A stretch of 64,000 bases of DNA from Diaphorobacter sp. HDW4A (GTDB lineage: Bacteria; Pseudomonadota; Gammaproteobacteria; Burkholderiales; Burkholderiaceae_C). Location: positions 930,001 to 994,000 of the forward strand of contig NZ_CP049910.1 of assembly GCF_011305995.1 (NCBI RefSeq). Direction: 5' to 3'. Made by a program: the position numbers and the translations under genes. Below the pieces are notes generated by a model that was given only the letters and a program-made list of their open reading frames with translations, had not been told where the DNA came from and made no database searches. Shown piece after piece: positions 51,196 through 60,102 of this stretch (position 1 is the stretch's first letter; every line of letters begins with the position of its first letter).

Positions 51196-53115
51196 ATGGT
51201 TCAAATCACTCTTCCAGATGGTTCCCAGCGTCAGTATCCCGGCCCGGTGACCGTGGCTGAGGTGGCGCAGTCGATTGGCTCGGGTCTGGCCAAGGCCGCG
51301 CTCGGTGGCAAGGTGGATGGCAAGGCTGTGGATACGAGCTTTACCATCGACAAGGATGCGGCGCTCTCGATCATCACGGCCAAGGATGCCGACGGCCTCG
51401 ATCTGATCCGTCACTCCACGGCCCACTTGCTGGCCTATGCTGTCAAGGAGCTGTTTCCTGATGCGCAGGTCACCATTGGTCCTGTGATCGAAAACGGCTT
51501 CTATTACGACTTCAGCTACAAGCGTCCGTTCACGCCTGAAGATTTGGTAGCCATCGAAAAAAAGATGACCGAGCTCGCCAACAAGGACGAACAGGTCACC
51601 CGCCGCGTGCTGCCGCGCGACGAGGCGGTAGCGTACTTCAAGGGCCTGGGTGAAAACTACAAGGCTGAGATCATCGCCAGCATTCCGTCGAACGAAGACG
51701 TGAGCCTGTACCGTGAAGGCAACTTCGAGGATCTGTGCCGTGGCCCGCACGTGCCCAGCACCGGCAAGCTCAAGTTCTTCAAGCTCATGAAGGTGGCTGG
51801 CGCTTATTGGCGTGGCGACCATCGCAATGAGATGCTCCAGCGCATCTACGGTACGGCTTGGACGACCAAGGACGATCTGGCTTCCTACCTGCACATGCTG
51901 GAAGAGGCTGAAAAGCGCGACCACCGTAAGCTGGGCCGCGAACTCGATCTGTTCCATATCGACGAGCATTCGCCAGGCATGGTGTTCTGGCACCCCAAGG
52001 GCTGGACGGTTTGGCAGCAAGTTGAGCAGTACATGCGCAAGGTGTACGTCGACAATGGCTATCAGGAAGTCAAGGCACCGCAGTTGCTGGACAAATCTCT
52101 CTGGGAAAAAACCGGCCACTGGGACAAGTACCGCGAAAACATGTTCGTGACCGAATCGGAAAAGCGTGACTTCGCGCTCAAGCCGATGAACTGCCCCGGT
52201 CACATCCTGATCTTCAATCAGGGCATCAAGAGCTACCGTGATCTGCCGCTGCGCTACGGCGAGTTCGGCAACTGCCACCGCAATGAGCCCACCGGCAGCC
52301 TGCACGGCATCATGCGCGTGCGCGGCTTCACGCAGGACGATGGCCACATCTTCTGCATGCCCGACCAGATCCAGAACGAAGTGACGGCGTTCACCGCGCT
52401 GCTGCAGAAGGTCTACAAGGATTTCGGCTTCACCAACATTCTCTACCGCCTGTCGACACGCCCTGAAAAGCGCATCGGTACCGAAGAAAGCTGGGACAAG
52501 GCGGAAGCCGCTCTGGCTGACGGCTTGCGTGCGTCGGGCTGTGAGTTCGAATACCTGCCGGGCGAAGGTGCTTTTTACGGTCCGAAGATCGAATACACAC
52601 TGAAAGATGCGCTGGGTCGTGAGTGGCAGTGCGGCACAATTCAGGTCGATCCCAACCTGCCCGAGCGTCTGGATGCGGAGTTTGTGGGTGAGGATGGCAA
52701 TCGCCACCGTCCCATCATGCTGCACCGCGCTATCGTGGGTAGCCTTGAGCGCTTTATTGGTATTTTGATCGAGCAACACGCTGGCGCGCTGCCCGTTTGG
52801 CTGGCTCCGGTGCAGGTTGCAGTACTCAATATCACGGACTCTCAGGCCGACTATTGTCGTGAAATTGCTGCAAAGCTTCAAAAAGCATTGCCGAATCAAG
52901 ACCTTAGGGTGGTGACTGATCTGCGCAACGAGAAGATTACGTATAAAATACGCGAACACGCCATGCAGAAGCTGCCGTATATCCTTGTCGCGGGCGACAA
53001 AGAGAAGGCTGCTGGAGCTGTGGCAGTCCGCGCCCGGGGTAACAAAGACCTCGGTGTGATGTCGGTTGACGCATTTGTCGACCTGATTGCACAGGACATC
53101 GCCTCCAAGGTTTGA
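51196..53115 (+). CDS. thrS: Threonyl-tRNA synthetase
   Basis: This is a class II synthetase of 639 residues from [11 protein letters not shown]; an in-frame ATG 12 nt upstream is also possible. It has the TGS domain (1-60), the editing domain with [16 protein letters not shown] (zinc-type HxxxH) and [15 protein letters not shown], and the catalytic core. Core motifs include [35 protein letters not shown] and [23 protein letters not shown]. The C-terminal anticodon domain follows. Length matches E. coli ThrS (642). It heads thrS-infC-rpmI-rplT-pheS-pheT-ihfA. Confidence 0.98.
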   Translation: MVQITLPDGSQRQYPGPVTVAEVAQSIGSGLAKAALGGKVDGKAVDTSFTIDKDAALSIITAKDADGLDLIRHSTAHLLAYAVKELFPDAQVTIGPVIENGFYYDFSYKRPFTPEDLVAIEKKMTELANKDEQVTRRVLPRDEAVAYFKGLGENYKAEIIASIPSNEDVSLYREGNFEDLCRGPHVPSTGKLKFFKLMKVAGAYWRGDHRNEMLQRIYGTAWTTKDDLASYLHMLEEAEKRDHRKLGRELDLFHIDEHSPGMVFWHPKGWTVWQQVEQYMRKVYVDNGYQEVKAPQLLDKSLWEKTGHWDKYRENMFVTESEKRDFALKPMNCPGHILIFNQGIKSYRDLPLRYGEFGNCHRNEPTGSLHGIMRVRGFTQDDGHIFCMPDQIQNEVTAFTALLQKVYKDFGFTNILYRLSTRPEKRIGTEESWDKAEAALADGLRASGCEFEYLPGEGAFYGPKIEYTLKDALGREWQCGTIQVDPNLPERLDAEFVGEDGNRHRPIMLHRAIVGSLERFIGILIEQHAGALPVWLAPVQVAVLNITDSQADYCREIAAKLQKALPNQDLRVVTDLRNEKITYKIREHAMQKLPYILVAGDKEKAAGAVAVRARGNKDLGVMSVDAFVDLIAQDIASKV

Positions 53116-53195
53116 TTTTCTCTTGAAAACGCTTTGGTGCGCCCTATGTGCATCTGTGCCACGTTGTTGTGGCGTTTTATTTGAAGGTGAGAACC

Positions 53196-53798
53196 ATCGC
53201 TACCGAATTTCGTGATCGTCGTCAGCGCGAGGAGCGTAAGCACCGCCTGAATCGTGAAATCACAGCACCAGAAGTGCGTCTTTCTGGTCCTGAGAATGAA
53301 CCCATTGGCATCGTGTCGATCCAGCAGGCTTTGGCCATGGCTGGCGATATGGACGTTGACTTGGTGGAAATTGCTGCCACGGCCAACCCGCCGGTTTGCC
53401 GCCTGATGGACTACGGCAAGTTCAAGTACCAGGAACAGAAGAAGGCTGCTGAGGCGAAGGCCAAGCAGACGGTCATCGAGATCAAGGAAGTAAAATTCCG
53501 CCCCGGTACCGATGATGGTGACTACAACATCAAGCTGCGCAACATCCGCCGGTTTCTGGCAGATGGTGACAAGGTGAAGGTCACTCTGCGATTCCGCGGC
53601 CGTGAAATCACCCACCAGGACATCGGTCTGGCGCTGCTGAACCGACTGCGTGATGAGTTGGCAGACAGCATCCTCATCGAGCAATTTCCCAAGTTGGAAG
53701 GCCGCCAGATGATCATGATGATCGCTCCTGCGCGCAAGAAGCCAGCAGCGGGTGGCAAGGCTGAAAGTGGCACTCCGGCAACGGGGCAGGCGGCTTGA
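53196..53798 (+). CDS. infC: Translation initiation factor IF-3, probable AUC start
   Basis: The protein is 200 residues if translation begins at ATC (53196-53198) before Ala-Thr-Glu-Phe-Arg-Asp. AAGGTGAG lies 5-12 nt upstream, well placed for this codon. In-frame GTG (53187) and TTG (53181) are alternatives, but they overlap the Shine-Dalgarno. E. coli infC starts at AUU and IF-3 discriminates against non-AUG starts, giving autoregulation; the same logic fits here. The N-terminal domain reads [25 protein letters not shown]. The C-terminal domain has the [19 protein letters not shown] segment. IF-3 prevents subunit joining and checks initiation fidelity. Confidence 0.93.
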   Translation: MATEFRDRRQREERKHRLNREITAPEVRLSGPENEPIGIVSIQQALAMAGDMDVDLVEIAATANPPVCRLMDYGKFKYQEQKKAAEAKAKQTVIEIKEVKFRPGTDDGDYNIKLRNIRRFLADGDKVKVTLRFRGREITHQDIGLALLNRLRDELADSILIEQFPKLEGRQMIMMIAPARKKPAAGGKAESGTPATGQAA

Positions 53799-53981
53799 GA
53801 GCAGTGATGAGAAGAATTTGCGGATGAGTTCCGGGAAACCGGAGCTTGTCGGCACTAGGCGGTGCGCGAGCACTGCCGCCGGGTGGATCTTGATCCACTC
53901 GTTCAAGAAGTGTCTCGGGGCCTACAAGGTTGCGCAATGGTGCGCAAACGCCTCACGAGCACAACGAACAGGAGCATTCAC

Positions 53982-54185
53982 ATGCCCAAAATGAAGACCA
54001 AAAGCAGCGCGAAGAAGCGTTTTCGCGTTCGTCCGGGTGGTACCGTCAAGCGCGGTCAAGCCTTCAAGCGTCACATCTTGACCAAGAAGACCACCAAGAA
54101 CAAGCGCCATCTGCGTGGTGCAACTGCAGTGCACGAGACCAACATGGGCTCGATCGCACAAATGTTGCCCGGCATGGGCCTGTAA
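53982..54185 (+). CDS. rpmI: 50S ribosomal protein L35
   Basis: This 67-residue very basic protein begins [20 protein letters not shown] and continues [24 protein letters not shown], the standard L35 sequence. A GGAG site precedes the start; a longer open frame upstream is not real. It follows infC by 183 nt and precedes rplT by 26 nt, as in most bacteria. Confidence 0.98.
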   Translation: MPKMKTKSSAKKRFRVRPGGTVKRGQAFKRHILTKKTTKNKRHLRGATAVHETNMGSIAQMLPGMGL

Positions 54186-54211
54186 TTCACTGACGAACAA
54201 GGAGAAAACAC

Positions 54212-54574
54212 ATGCCTCGCGTCAAACGTGGTGTAACGGCTCGCGCCCGCCATAAAAAAGTTCTGGCCCTTTCCAAGGGTTTCCGCGGTCGTCGCGGCAA
54301 TGTCTTCCGCATCGCCAAGCAGGCGGTGATGAAGGCTGGGCAATATGCCTACCGTGACCGTCGCACCAAGAAGCGCGTGTTCCGCCAATTGTGGATCGCC
54401 CGTATCAACGCCGCTGCACGCGAACTGGGTCTGACATACAGCCAATTCGCCAACGGCCTGAAGAAGGCTTCCATCGAAATCGACCGCAAGATGCTGGCCG
54501 ATATCGCGGTGCACGACAAGGCTGCCTTCGGCAGCATCGTGGAACAAGTCAAGGCCAAGCTGGCTGCTGCTTGA
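54212..54574 (+). CDS. rplT: 50S ribosomal protein L20
   Basis: This 120-residue protein begins [20 protein letters not shown] with [27 protein letters not shown] and [20 protein letters not shown] segments. The length is normal. L20 binds 23S rRNA early in assembly and in E. coli represses translation of its own operon. An AAGGAG site precedes it. A strong terminator lies 57 nt downstream, so part of the messages should end before pheS. Confidence 0.98.
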   Translation: MPRVKRGVTARARHKKVLALSKGFRGRRGNVFRIAKQAVMKAGQYAYRDRRTKKRVFRQLWIARINAAARELGLTYSQFANGLKKASIEIDRKMLADIAVHDKAAFGSIVEQVKAKLAAA

Positions 54575-54630
54575 TTTCCGCGATGGGCGATTGCTGCTTT
54601 CAGGCAGTGATTGCCTCCCGCACAGACAGC

Positions 54631-54671
54631 AAGGGCTAGGGCTTGAAAAGGCGCTAGCCCTTGTTTATTTT
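54631..54671 (+). terminator. Intrinsic terminator between rplT and pheS
   Basis: The 9-bp stem AAGGGCTAG / CTAGCCCTT with a 14-nt loop is followed by GTTTATTTT. In E. coli the equivalent position holds the pheM attenuator, but no Phe-rich leader peptide is seen here. Confidence 0.8.
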
Positions 54672-54689
54672 GAAAATCGAAAAGCTCTC

Positions 54690-54751
54690 AGTGTACTGAC
54701 CCTTGCGTGACTCGTTCCTTGTTGGACGGAGTGCTCATGGGTCAGAACACT
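54690..54751 (+). promoter_or_regulatory. Long inverted repeat in the pheS leader
   Basis: AGTGTACTGACCC (54690-54702) and GGGTCAGAACACT (54739-54751) pair over 13 positions with one mismatch, enclosing a 36-nt loop. The second arm ends 20 nt before the pheS start, just before the Shine-Dalgarno. It may be a leader hairpin or a regulator site. Confidence 0.55.
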
Positions 54752-54771
54752 AGGTGATAAAAGAAGTCGAT

Positions 54772-55824
54772 ATGAACGAGTTGGATTCTCTGGTCGAAAG
54801 CGCGCAGAAACTGTTCGCGCAGGCACAAACCCCCAATGATCTGGAAAACGCCAAGGCGCAGTTTCTGGGCAAGTCGGGCAAGGTGACTGAGCTCATGAAG
54901 GGCATGGCGCAGCTTTCCGTCGAAGAGAAAAAGTCGCGCGGCGCTGCCATCAATCTGGTCAAGCAGGCCATTGAAGCCGCATTGACAGAGCGTCGCCAAG
55001 CGCTGGCCGATGCCGAGCTGGAGGCTCATCTGAAGGCTGAGGTGCTGGATGTGACGCTGCCAGGTCGTCGCCGTGGAACGGGTGGCCTGCATCCCGTGTC
55101 TGTCACGATGGAGCGCATCGAAGGTATCTTCGGTTCGATGGGTTTCGATGTGGCCGAAGGTCCCGAGATCGAATCCGACTGGTTCAACTTCACCGCGCTC
55201 AATACGCCGGAAGACCATCCTGCGCGCTCCATGCACGACACCTTCTACGTCGAAGGCGGCACGGCCCACGCGCCCAACCTGCTGCGCACGCACACCAGCC
55301 CGATGCAGGTGCGCCACGCTGTGCAGCACGTCAAGAAGTACCGCAATCTGATCGATGCCGGTCAGACCATGCCCGAGATCCGCGTGATCGCTCCGGGCCG
55401 CACCTACCGGGTGGACTCCGACGCGACGCACTCGCCCATGTTCCACCAGTGCGAAGGCCTGTGGATCGGCGAGAACGTGAGCTTCAAAGACTTGAAGGTG
55501 GTGTTCACCGATTTCTGCAAGACCTTCTTTGAGCAGGATGATCTGGTGCTGCGGTTTCGTCCCAGCTTCTTCCCATTCACCGAGCCAAGCGCCGAGATTG
55601 ATATCCAGTTCCAGCACGGCCCGTTGGCTGGCCGCTGGCTCGAAGTCTCCGGAGCGGGTCAGGTGCATCCAAACGTGGTGCGCAACATGGGTCTCGATCC
55701 CGAGAAGTACATCGGCTTTGCCTTCGGCATGGGGCCTGATCGCCTGACGATGCTGCGTTACGGTGTGAACGATTTGCGCCTGTTCTTTGACGGTGACATC
55801 CGTTTCCTGTCGCAGTTCCAGTAA
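54772..55824 (+). CDS. pheS: Phenylalanyl-tRNA synthetase alpha subunit
   Basis: This protein has 350 residues from [13 protein letters not shown], preceded by AAAAGAAG; an in-frame GTG 18 nt upstream is less likely. The N-terminal coiled coil (residues 1-85) contacts tRNA. Class II motifs follow: [38 protein letters not shown], [10 protein letters not shown] (motif 2 region) and [17 protein letters not shown] (motif 3). Together with PheT it forms the alpha2-beta2 enzyme charging tRNA-Phe. E. coli PheS has 327 residues. A terminator and long hairpin lie in its leader. Confidence 0.97.
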   Translation: MNELDSLVESAQKLFAQAQTPNDLENAKAQFLGKSGKVTELMKGMAQLSVEEKKSRGAAINLVKQAIEAALTERRQALADAELEAHLKAEVLDVTLPGRRRGTGGLHPVSVTMERIEGIFGSMGFDVAEGPEIESDWFNFTALNTPEDHPARSMHDTFYVEGGTAHAPNLLRTHTSPMQVRHAVQHVKKYRNLIDAGQTMPEIRVIAPGRTYRVDSDATHSPMFHQCEGLWIGENVSFKDLKVVFTDFCKTFFEQDDLVLRFRPSFFPFTEPSAEIDIQFQHGPLAGRWLEVSGAGQVHPNVVRNMGLDPEKYIGFAFGMGPDRLTMLRYGVNDLRLFFDGDIRFLSQFQ

Positions 55825-55913
55825 GCGAAGCAATCGCCCGGATGTTCCCAAGGCCTGTTCAAAGCAACAAACACAAAGCATGCAGGCCGATCAACGCCAA
55901 AGAGATTTGAAAA

Positions 55914-58346
55914 ATGCAATTTCCTGAATCCTGGTTGCGCGAATTCTGCAACCCAGCCCTCACCACGCAACAGCTCGCCGACACGCTGACCATGGCTGGT
56001 CTTGAGGTGGAAGAGCTGGAGCCAGTTGCGCCGCCGTTCACCGGTATCGTCGTCGGCGAAATCAAGGAAGCCGTGCAGCATCCCGACGCGGATCGTCTGC
56101 GTGTCTGCAAGGTCGATGTGGGGGCCTCCGAGCTGCTGAACATCGTCTGCGGTGCGCCGAACGCGCGCGTCGGCATCAAGATTCCCTGTGCCACCGTCGG
56201 TGCCGAACTGCCTCCGGGCGAAGACGGCAAGCCTTTCAAGATCAAGATCGGTAAGCTGCGCGGTGTGGAAAGTTACGGCATGCTGTGCTCGGCCAAGGAG
56301 CTGAAGCTGGCTGACGACCACGGTGGTCTGCTCGAGTTGCCGCTTGACGCGCCGCTCGGCCAGAATATTCGCCAGTTTTTGAACTTGGACGACACGCTGT
56401 TCACGCTCAAGCTCACGCCCAACCTCGCGCACAACCTGTCGGTCTACGGCATCGCGCGCGAAGTCTCGGCACTGACCGGCGCACCGCTCAAACCGCTTGC
56501 ATTCCCCGCAGTCAAGGTAGGCACGCAAGACAAGCTGCCCGTGAAGATCGAAGCGACCGATCTATGCGGTCGCTTCTCGGGCCGCATCGTGCGCAACGTG
56601 AACACGCAGACCAGGACTCCGCAGTGGATGGTCGATCGCCTCGCGCGTTGCGGTCAGCGCAGCGTTTCGCCGCTGGTCGATATCTCGAACTACGTGATGT
56701 TCGAGCTGGGCCGCCCGTCGCACATCTTCGACTTGGACAAGATCCACGGCGGCCTCAATGTGCGCTGGGGCAGTGTGGGTGAGCAGCTCAAACTCCTGAA
56801 CGGCAACACCATCACCATCGACGACTTCCTCAAGGTTGGCGTGATCGCTGATGACAAGGAAATCGAATCGCTTGCCGGTATCATGGGCGGCGACGCCACT
56901 GCGGTTTCGGACGAAACCAAGAACATCTACATCGAGGCTGCGTTCTGGTGGCCCAAGGCGGTGGCCGGTCGTTCACGCCACTTCAACTTCTCGACCGATG
57001 CGGGTCATCGTTTCGAGCGCGGTGTCGACCCGGAAAACACTGTCGAGCACATTGAGCGCATCACCCAACTGGTGCAGGAGATCTGCGGCACGGCCGAGAC
57101 TGTTTGCGGCGCGATGGATGACCAGAAGCCCAACATGCCCGAGGCGAAGAAGGTCACGCTGCGTGTGGCTCGCGCGGTCAAGGTCATCGGCATGCCGCTG
57201 ACGCAGCAGCAGTGCTTCGATGCGTTGACTGGGCTCGGCCTGCCAACGGAGCAGGGCGACGGCACGCTCACGGTGACCGCACCTTCGTTCCGCTTCGACA
57301 TCAACCTTGAAGAGGACCTGATCGAAGAAGTCGCGCGCATGATCGGCTATGAAAACCTGCCGACCTCCAAGCCGCTCGCGCCGATCAGCCCCAAGCTGCG
57401 TGCGGAAAACCGCCGTGGCCACTTCGACGTGCGCCATGCGCTTGCCGGTCTGGGCTATCAGGAAACCATCAACTTCAGTTTCGTCGAAGAAAAGTGGGAG
57501 CAGGAGCTGGCGAGCAATCCGAACCCGATCAAGCTGCTCAACCCCATCGCCAGCCACCTGAGCGTGATGCGCTCGTCGCTGATTGGCTCGCTGCTGCAAG
57601 TGCTCAAGTTCAATGTTGACCGCAAGGCCAGCCGCGTTCGCGTGTTCGAGCTGGGCCGTGTCTTCCTGCGTGACGACAGCGTGGTCGAAAGTGACACGAC
57701 TGTGAAGGGCTTCCGTCAGCCGATGCGCGTGGCGGGTTTGGCCTTTGGTCCTGCCGACCAGCTGCAATGGGGGCGTACCGATGCCAAGGCTGACTTCTTC
57801 GACGTCAAGGGCGACGTGGAAGCGCTGCTCGCGCCGCTGCAGGCGACCTTCGAGCCTGCCGAGCACCCCGCTATGCACCCTGGCCGCTGCGCACGTGTGG
57901 TGCTGGATGGCCGCGAAATCGGCTTCGTCGGCGAGTTGCATCCCAAGTGGCGTCAAAGTCGCGATCTGGCGCATGCGCCCATCCTGTTTGAACTCGATCT
58001 CGACGCGGTGCTGATCCGCAAGGTACCGGTGTTCCAGTCTGTGTCAAAGCAGCAGGCTGTGGAGCGTGACATTGCCGTGGTCGTCGCAGAGAATGTGACC
58101 CACGCTGCCGTCATGAATGCCATTCATGCCGGTGCACCCAAGGGACTGCTGCGCTCTGCCGTGCTGTTCGACGTCTTCCGTCCCAAGGCTGGTTCAGCCG
58201 GTGGTTTGGCCGATGGTGAGAAGAGCCTGGCGATCCGACTCACGCTGGGTTCTGACAGCGCGGCGCTGGCCGATGCGGACATCGAGTCCGCCGTACAGGG
58301 CATTGTTCAAACGTTGGCAGACAAAACCGGAGCAAGGTTGCGATGA
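55914..58346 (+). CDS. pheT: Phenylalanyl-tRNA synthetase beta subunit
   Basis: This 810-residue subunit starts MQFPESWLREFCNPALTTQQ and has the standard domain series. A tRNA-binding OB domain (about 40-150, NIVCGAPNARVG) is followed by B3/B4 editing domains with the PLVDISNYVMFELGRPSHIFD segment. B5 and a class II-like catalytic fold (RGHFDVRHALAGLGYQETINFSFV) and a C-terminal anticodon-binding domain (FDVFRPKAGSAGGLADGEKSLAIRLTL) complete it. It edits mischarged Tyr-tRNA-Phe. It follows pheS by 89 nt and overlaps ihfA by 4 nt. Length is near that of E. coli (795). Confidence 0.98.
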   Translation: MQFPESWLREFCNPALTTQQLADTLTMAGLEVEELEPVAPPFTGIVVGEIKEAVQHPDADRLRVCKVDVGASELLNIVCGAPNARVGIKIPCATVGAELPPGEDGKPFKIKIGKLRGVESYGMLCSAKELKLADDHGGLLELPLDAPLGQNIRQFLNLDDTLFTLKLTPNLAHNLSVYGIAREVSALTGAPLKPLAFPAVKVGTQDKLPVKIEATDLCGRFSGRIVRNVNTQTRTPQWMVDRLARCGQRSVSPLVDISNYVMFELGRPSHIFDLDKIHGGLNVRWGSVGEQLKLLNGNTITIDDFLKVGVIADDKEIESLAGIMGGDATAVSDETKNIYIEAAFWWPKAVAGRSRHFNFSTDAGHRFERGVDPENTVEHIERITQLVQEICGTAETVCGAMDDQKPNMPEAKKVTLRVARAVKVIGMPLTQQQCFDALTGLGLPTEQGDGTLTVTAPSFRFDINLEEDLIEEVARMIGYENLPTSKPLAPISPKLRAENRRGHFDVRHALAGLGYQETINFSFVEEKWEQELASNPNPIKLLNPIASHLSVMRSSLIGSLLQVLKFNVDRKASRVRVFELGRVFLRDDSVVESDTTVKGFRQPMRVAGLAFGPADQLQWGRTDAKADFFDVKGDVEALLAPLQATFEPAEHPAMHPGRCARVVLDGREIGFVGELHPKWRQSRDLAHAPILFELDLDAVLIRKVPVFQSVSKQQAVERDIAVVVAENVTHAAVMNAIHAGAPKGLLRSAVLFDVFRPKAGSAGGLADGEKSLAIRLTLGSDSAALADADIESAVQGIVQTLADKTGARLR

Positions 58347-58699
58347 TGACGCTCAATGACGACATCGGAATGGGAGAGTTCACGGTCGAAAGCCTGGAGT
58401 CCGCGGCGCTGACTAAGGCTCAGCTTGCCGATCTGCTGTTCGAGCAGATTGGACTGAACAAGCGCGAGTCCAAGGACATGATCGACGCCTTCTTCGATCT
58501 GATCGTCCAGAGCCTGGTCAACGGCGAAGACGTGAAGCTCTCGAGCTTCGGCAACTTCCAGATCCGGACCAAGGCGCCGCGCCCCGGTCGCAATCCTCGC
58601 ACTGGCGAGTCCATTCCAATCGAGGCACGCCGCGTAGTGACCTTTCACGCGAGCTCCAAGCTCAAGGATCAGATTCAAGGCGAGGTCAAAGACGCTTGA
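58343..58699 (+). CDS. ihfA: Integration host factor alpha subunit
   Basis: This 118-residue protein has an N-terminal extension of about 20 residues before the conserved LTKAQLADLLFEQIGLNKRESKDMIDAFFD. It then has VKLSSFGNFQIRTKAPRPGRNPRTGESIPIEARRVVTFHASSKLK, the DNA-bending arm with the intercalating Pro. IHF bends DNA at recombination, replication and promoter sites. Its ATG overlaps the pheT stop, and the pheT-ihfA order is conserved in proteobacteria. The next gene is a MerR regulator, as in many relatives. Confidence 0.97.
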   Translation: MMTLNDDIGMGEFTVESLESAALTKAQLADLLFEQIGLNKRESKDMIDAFFDLIVQSLVNGEDVKLSSFGNFQIRTKAPRPGRNPRTGESIPIEARRVVTFHASSKLKDQIQGEVKDA

Positions 58700-58800
58700 T
58701 AAAGCCTGACTAAGATGGTGCGAATGCTGCCCCATTTTGAATAGGGCTGTTTCGACTGGAGTAGGCTTGAGAGCTTTTCTAAAGTTTTCATCACATTTCC

Positions 58801-59289
58801 ATGAGCACTGTGTTGCCACCCATTCCGGCCAAACGTTACTTCACCATTGGTGAGGTGGCCGAGCTGTGCGGTGTCAAACCGCACGTGCTTCGCTATTGGG
58901 AGCAGGAGTTCACTCAGCTGCGCCCCATGAAGCGCCGTGGAAATCGCCGTTATTACCAGCATCATGAGGTGCTGATGGTGCGCCGCATCCGGGATCTGCT
59001 CTACGATCAGGGTTTCACCATCAGCGGCGCTCGCAACCGCCTGCAGGAGCTTGCACATTCTGGCAAGGCAGGTGTGGAGCAATTTGCTGTGGGTGATGCG
59101 GAGGCGGGTGACATCACCGATGGTGTGGAGAGGGATACGGTTGAACTTGCTGACCCCTCCATCAAAACGAATGGGTACGGCGCAGCAATGGCGACTCCCG
59201 TGAATGCGATGTCGCAGGTCGCTCCTCTCAGTATTCAGGCGGTGCGAAAAGAACTTCAAGAAATTCGCGCACTTCTGTCTTGGGTGTGA
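58801..59289 (+). CDS. MerR-family transcriptional regulator
   Basis: This 162-residue protein has the MerR HTH in YFTIGEVAELCGVKPHVLRYWEQEFTQLRPMKRRGNRRYYQ (residues about 13-53), then VLMVRRIRDLLYDQGFTISGARNRLQE. The rest is a short dimerisation helix and a less conserved acidic tail; no metal-binding Cys motif is visible. Such MerR genes directly after ihfA are common in proteobacteria and their effectors are mostly unknown. It may be transcribed from ihfA through a 101-nt gap. The tRNA-Pro promoter begins just beyond the stop codon. Confidence 0.92.
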   Translation: MSTVLPPIPAKRYFTIGEVAELCGVKPHVLRYWEQEFTQLRPMKRRGNRRYYQHHEVLMVRRIRDLLYDQGFTISGARNRLQELAHSGKAGVEQFAVGDAEAGDITDGVERDTVELADPSIKTNGYGAAMATPVNAMSQVAPLSIQAVRKELQEIRALLSWV

Positions 59290-59298
59290 AAAACGCTA

Positions 59299-59304
59299 TA
59301 TAAT
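59299..59304 (+). promoter_or_regulatory. -10 element of the first tRNA-Pro
   Basis: TATAAT is a perfect -10 hexamer, 12 nt before the mature 5' end of the first tRNA-Pro. I do not see a convincing -35 hexamer at the usual distance. Confidence 0.65.
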
Positions 59305-59315
59305 TTAAGGCTTGT

Positions 59316-59392
59316 CGGCGTGTAGCGCAGCCTGGTAGCGCACTTGCATGGGGTGCAAGGGGTCGCGAGTTCGAATCCCGCCACGCCGACCA
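59316..59392 (+). tRNA. tRNA-Pro (anticodon GGG), copy 1
   Basis: This 77-nt cloverleaf has the acceptor CGGCGTG paired with CACGCCG, an encoded 3' ACCA, a D-arm in AGCGCAGCCTGGTAGCGC and a T-arm with GTTCGAATC. The anticodon stem is CTTGC/GCAAG around loop ATGGGGT, giving anticodon GGG (reads CCC/CCU proline codons). A TATAAT box precedes it and a terminator follows at 59401-59435. Confidence 0.96.
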
Positions 59393-59400
59393 TTTATTCC

Positions 59401-59435
59401 AAAAGCCCGTTTCCGCGAGGAGGCGGGCTTTTTTG
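59401..59435 (+). terminator. Terminator after tRNA-Pro copy 1
   Basis: The stem AAAAGCCCG / CGGGCTTTT encloses a 14-nt loop and ends in a T-run. Confidence 0.85.
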
Positions 59436-59543
59436 TTGGGCAATGCGGAAGGCCGCAGTGTGCGCAGGACGATTCTATTTGGCGTGCGATTCCCTCGGCG
59501 ACTGCGCAACTGGAGCATCAAACCACGGTATACTTTCTGACTT

Positions 59544-59620
59544 CGGCGTGTAGCGCAGCCTGGTAGCGCACTTGCATGGGGTGCAAGGGGTCGCGAGTTC
59601 GAATCCCGCCACGCCGACCA
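59544..59620 (+). tRNA. tRNA-Pro (anticodon GGG), copy 2
   Basis: This copy is identical to 59316-59392 over all 77 positions by my reading, including the encoded CCA. The 151-bp spacer contains the first terminator; only the tRNA itself is duplicated, not the flanks. Its own terminator follows at 59628-59667. Confidence 0.96.
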
Positions 59621-59627
59621 TTGATAC

Positions 59628-59667
59628 AAGGACTTAGCTTCGAGAGGGGCTAAGTCCTTTTGTTTTG
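59628..59667 (+). terminator. Terminator after tRNA-Pro copy 2
   Basis: The 11-bp stem AAGGACTTAGC / GCTAAGTCCTT with a 10-nt loop is followed by TTGTTTT. Confidence 0.88.
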
Positions 59668-59733
59668 TGCACTTCCTTCACCTGTTTTCCCTGTCTCGCC
59701 GTCTCGAAAACATGGCGTAGAATCATCGCAAAC

Positions 59734-59962
59734 ATCAGGTGTTTCATGGCGCGTTCTGCGCCTAGAAGTGAAACGGGAAGCAGGTGAGTGGATTGATCGT
59801 TCAGTCCGTGATTCCTGCACTGCACCCGCAACGGTAAGCAAAGACGTTGGAACGCAAGACCATTGCTGACGGCAATGGCGGCCACTGCGAAAGCGGGAAG
59901 GCGCGTTCTATTCCCAACTCGGAGAGTTGTACTTTGCAAGTCCGGAGACCGGCCTGACTGAT
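59734..59962 (+). promoter_or_regulatory. Cobalamin (B12) riboswitch
   Basis: The conserved elements occur in order: GTGAAACGGGAA (59768-59779), GCACCCGCAACGGTAAGC, GCCACTGCGAAAGCGGGAAGG (split here as CCACTGCG and GCGGGAAGG), and the B12 box AGTCCGGAGACCGGCC (59939-59954). P1 is formed by ATCAG (59734-59738) with CTGAT (59958-59962). The element precedes cobG and should lower cob operon expression when adenosylcobalamin is plentiful. Downstream, CGGTCTCCG at 60021-60029 is perfectly complementary to CGGAGACCG within the B12 box, a probable switching sequence. Confidence 0.95.
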
Positions 59963-60102
59963 TCAAGGCGCAGCGGGAATGCATGTGGCCTGATGGACTC
60001 GTGCGCGCTTGCGCGCGACTCGGTCTCCGTCCTTTGATTCCCCCTGCACATTTCATCTTTCACGCGGCCACGGGTGGTGGTCGGATCGACTGTGGGTTTT
60101 GC

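Noticed and set aside
54590..54650. pheM-type leader peptide before pheS
   Set aside because: A short frame (MGDCCFQAV...) ends in the terminator stem, but it has only one Phe codon and no Phe run.
59228..59629. Minus-strand 133-residue ORF across the tRNA genes
   Set aside because: It is the known kind of false protein from antisense tRNA (repeated RDSNSRPLAPHASALPGC), caused by the duplicated tRNA-Pro.
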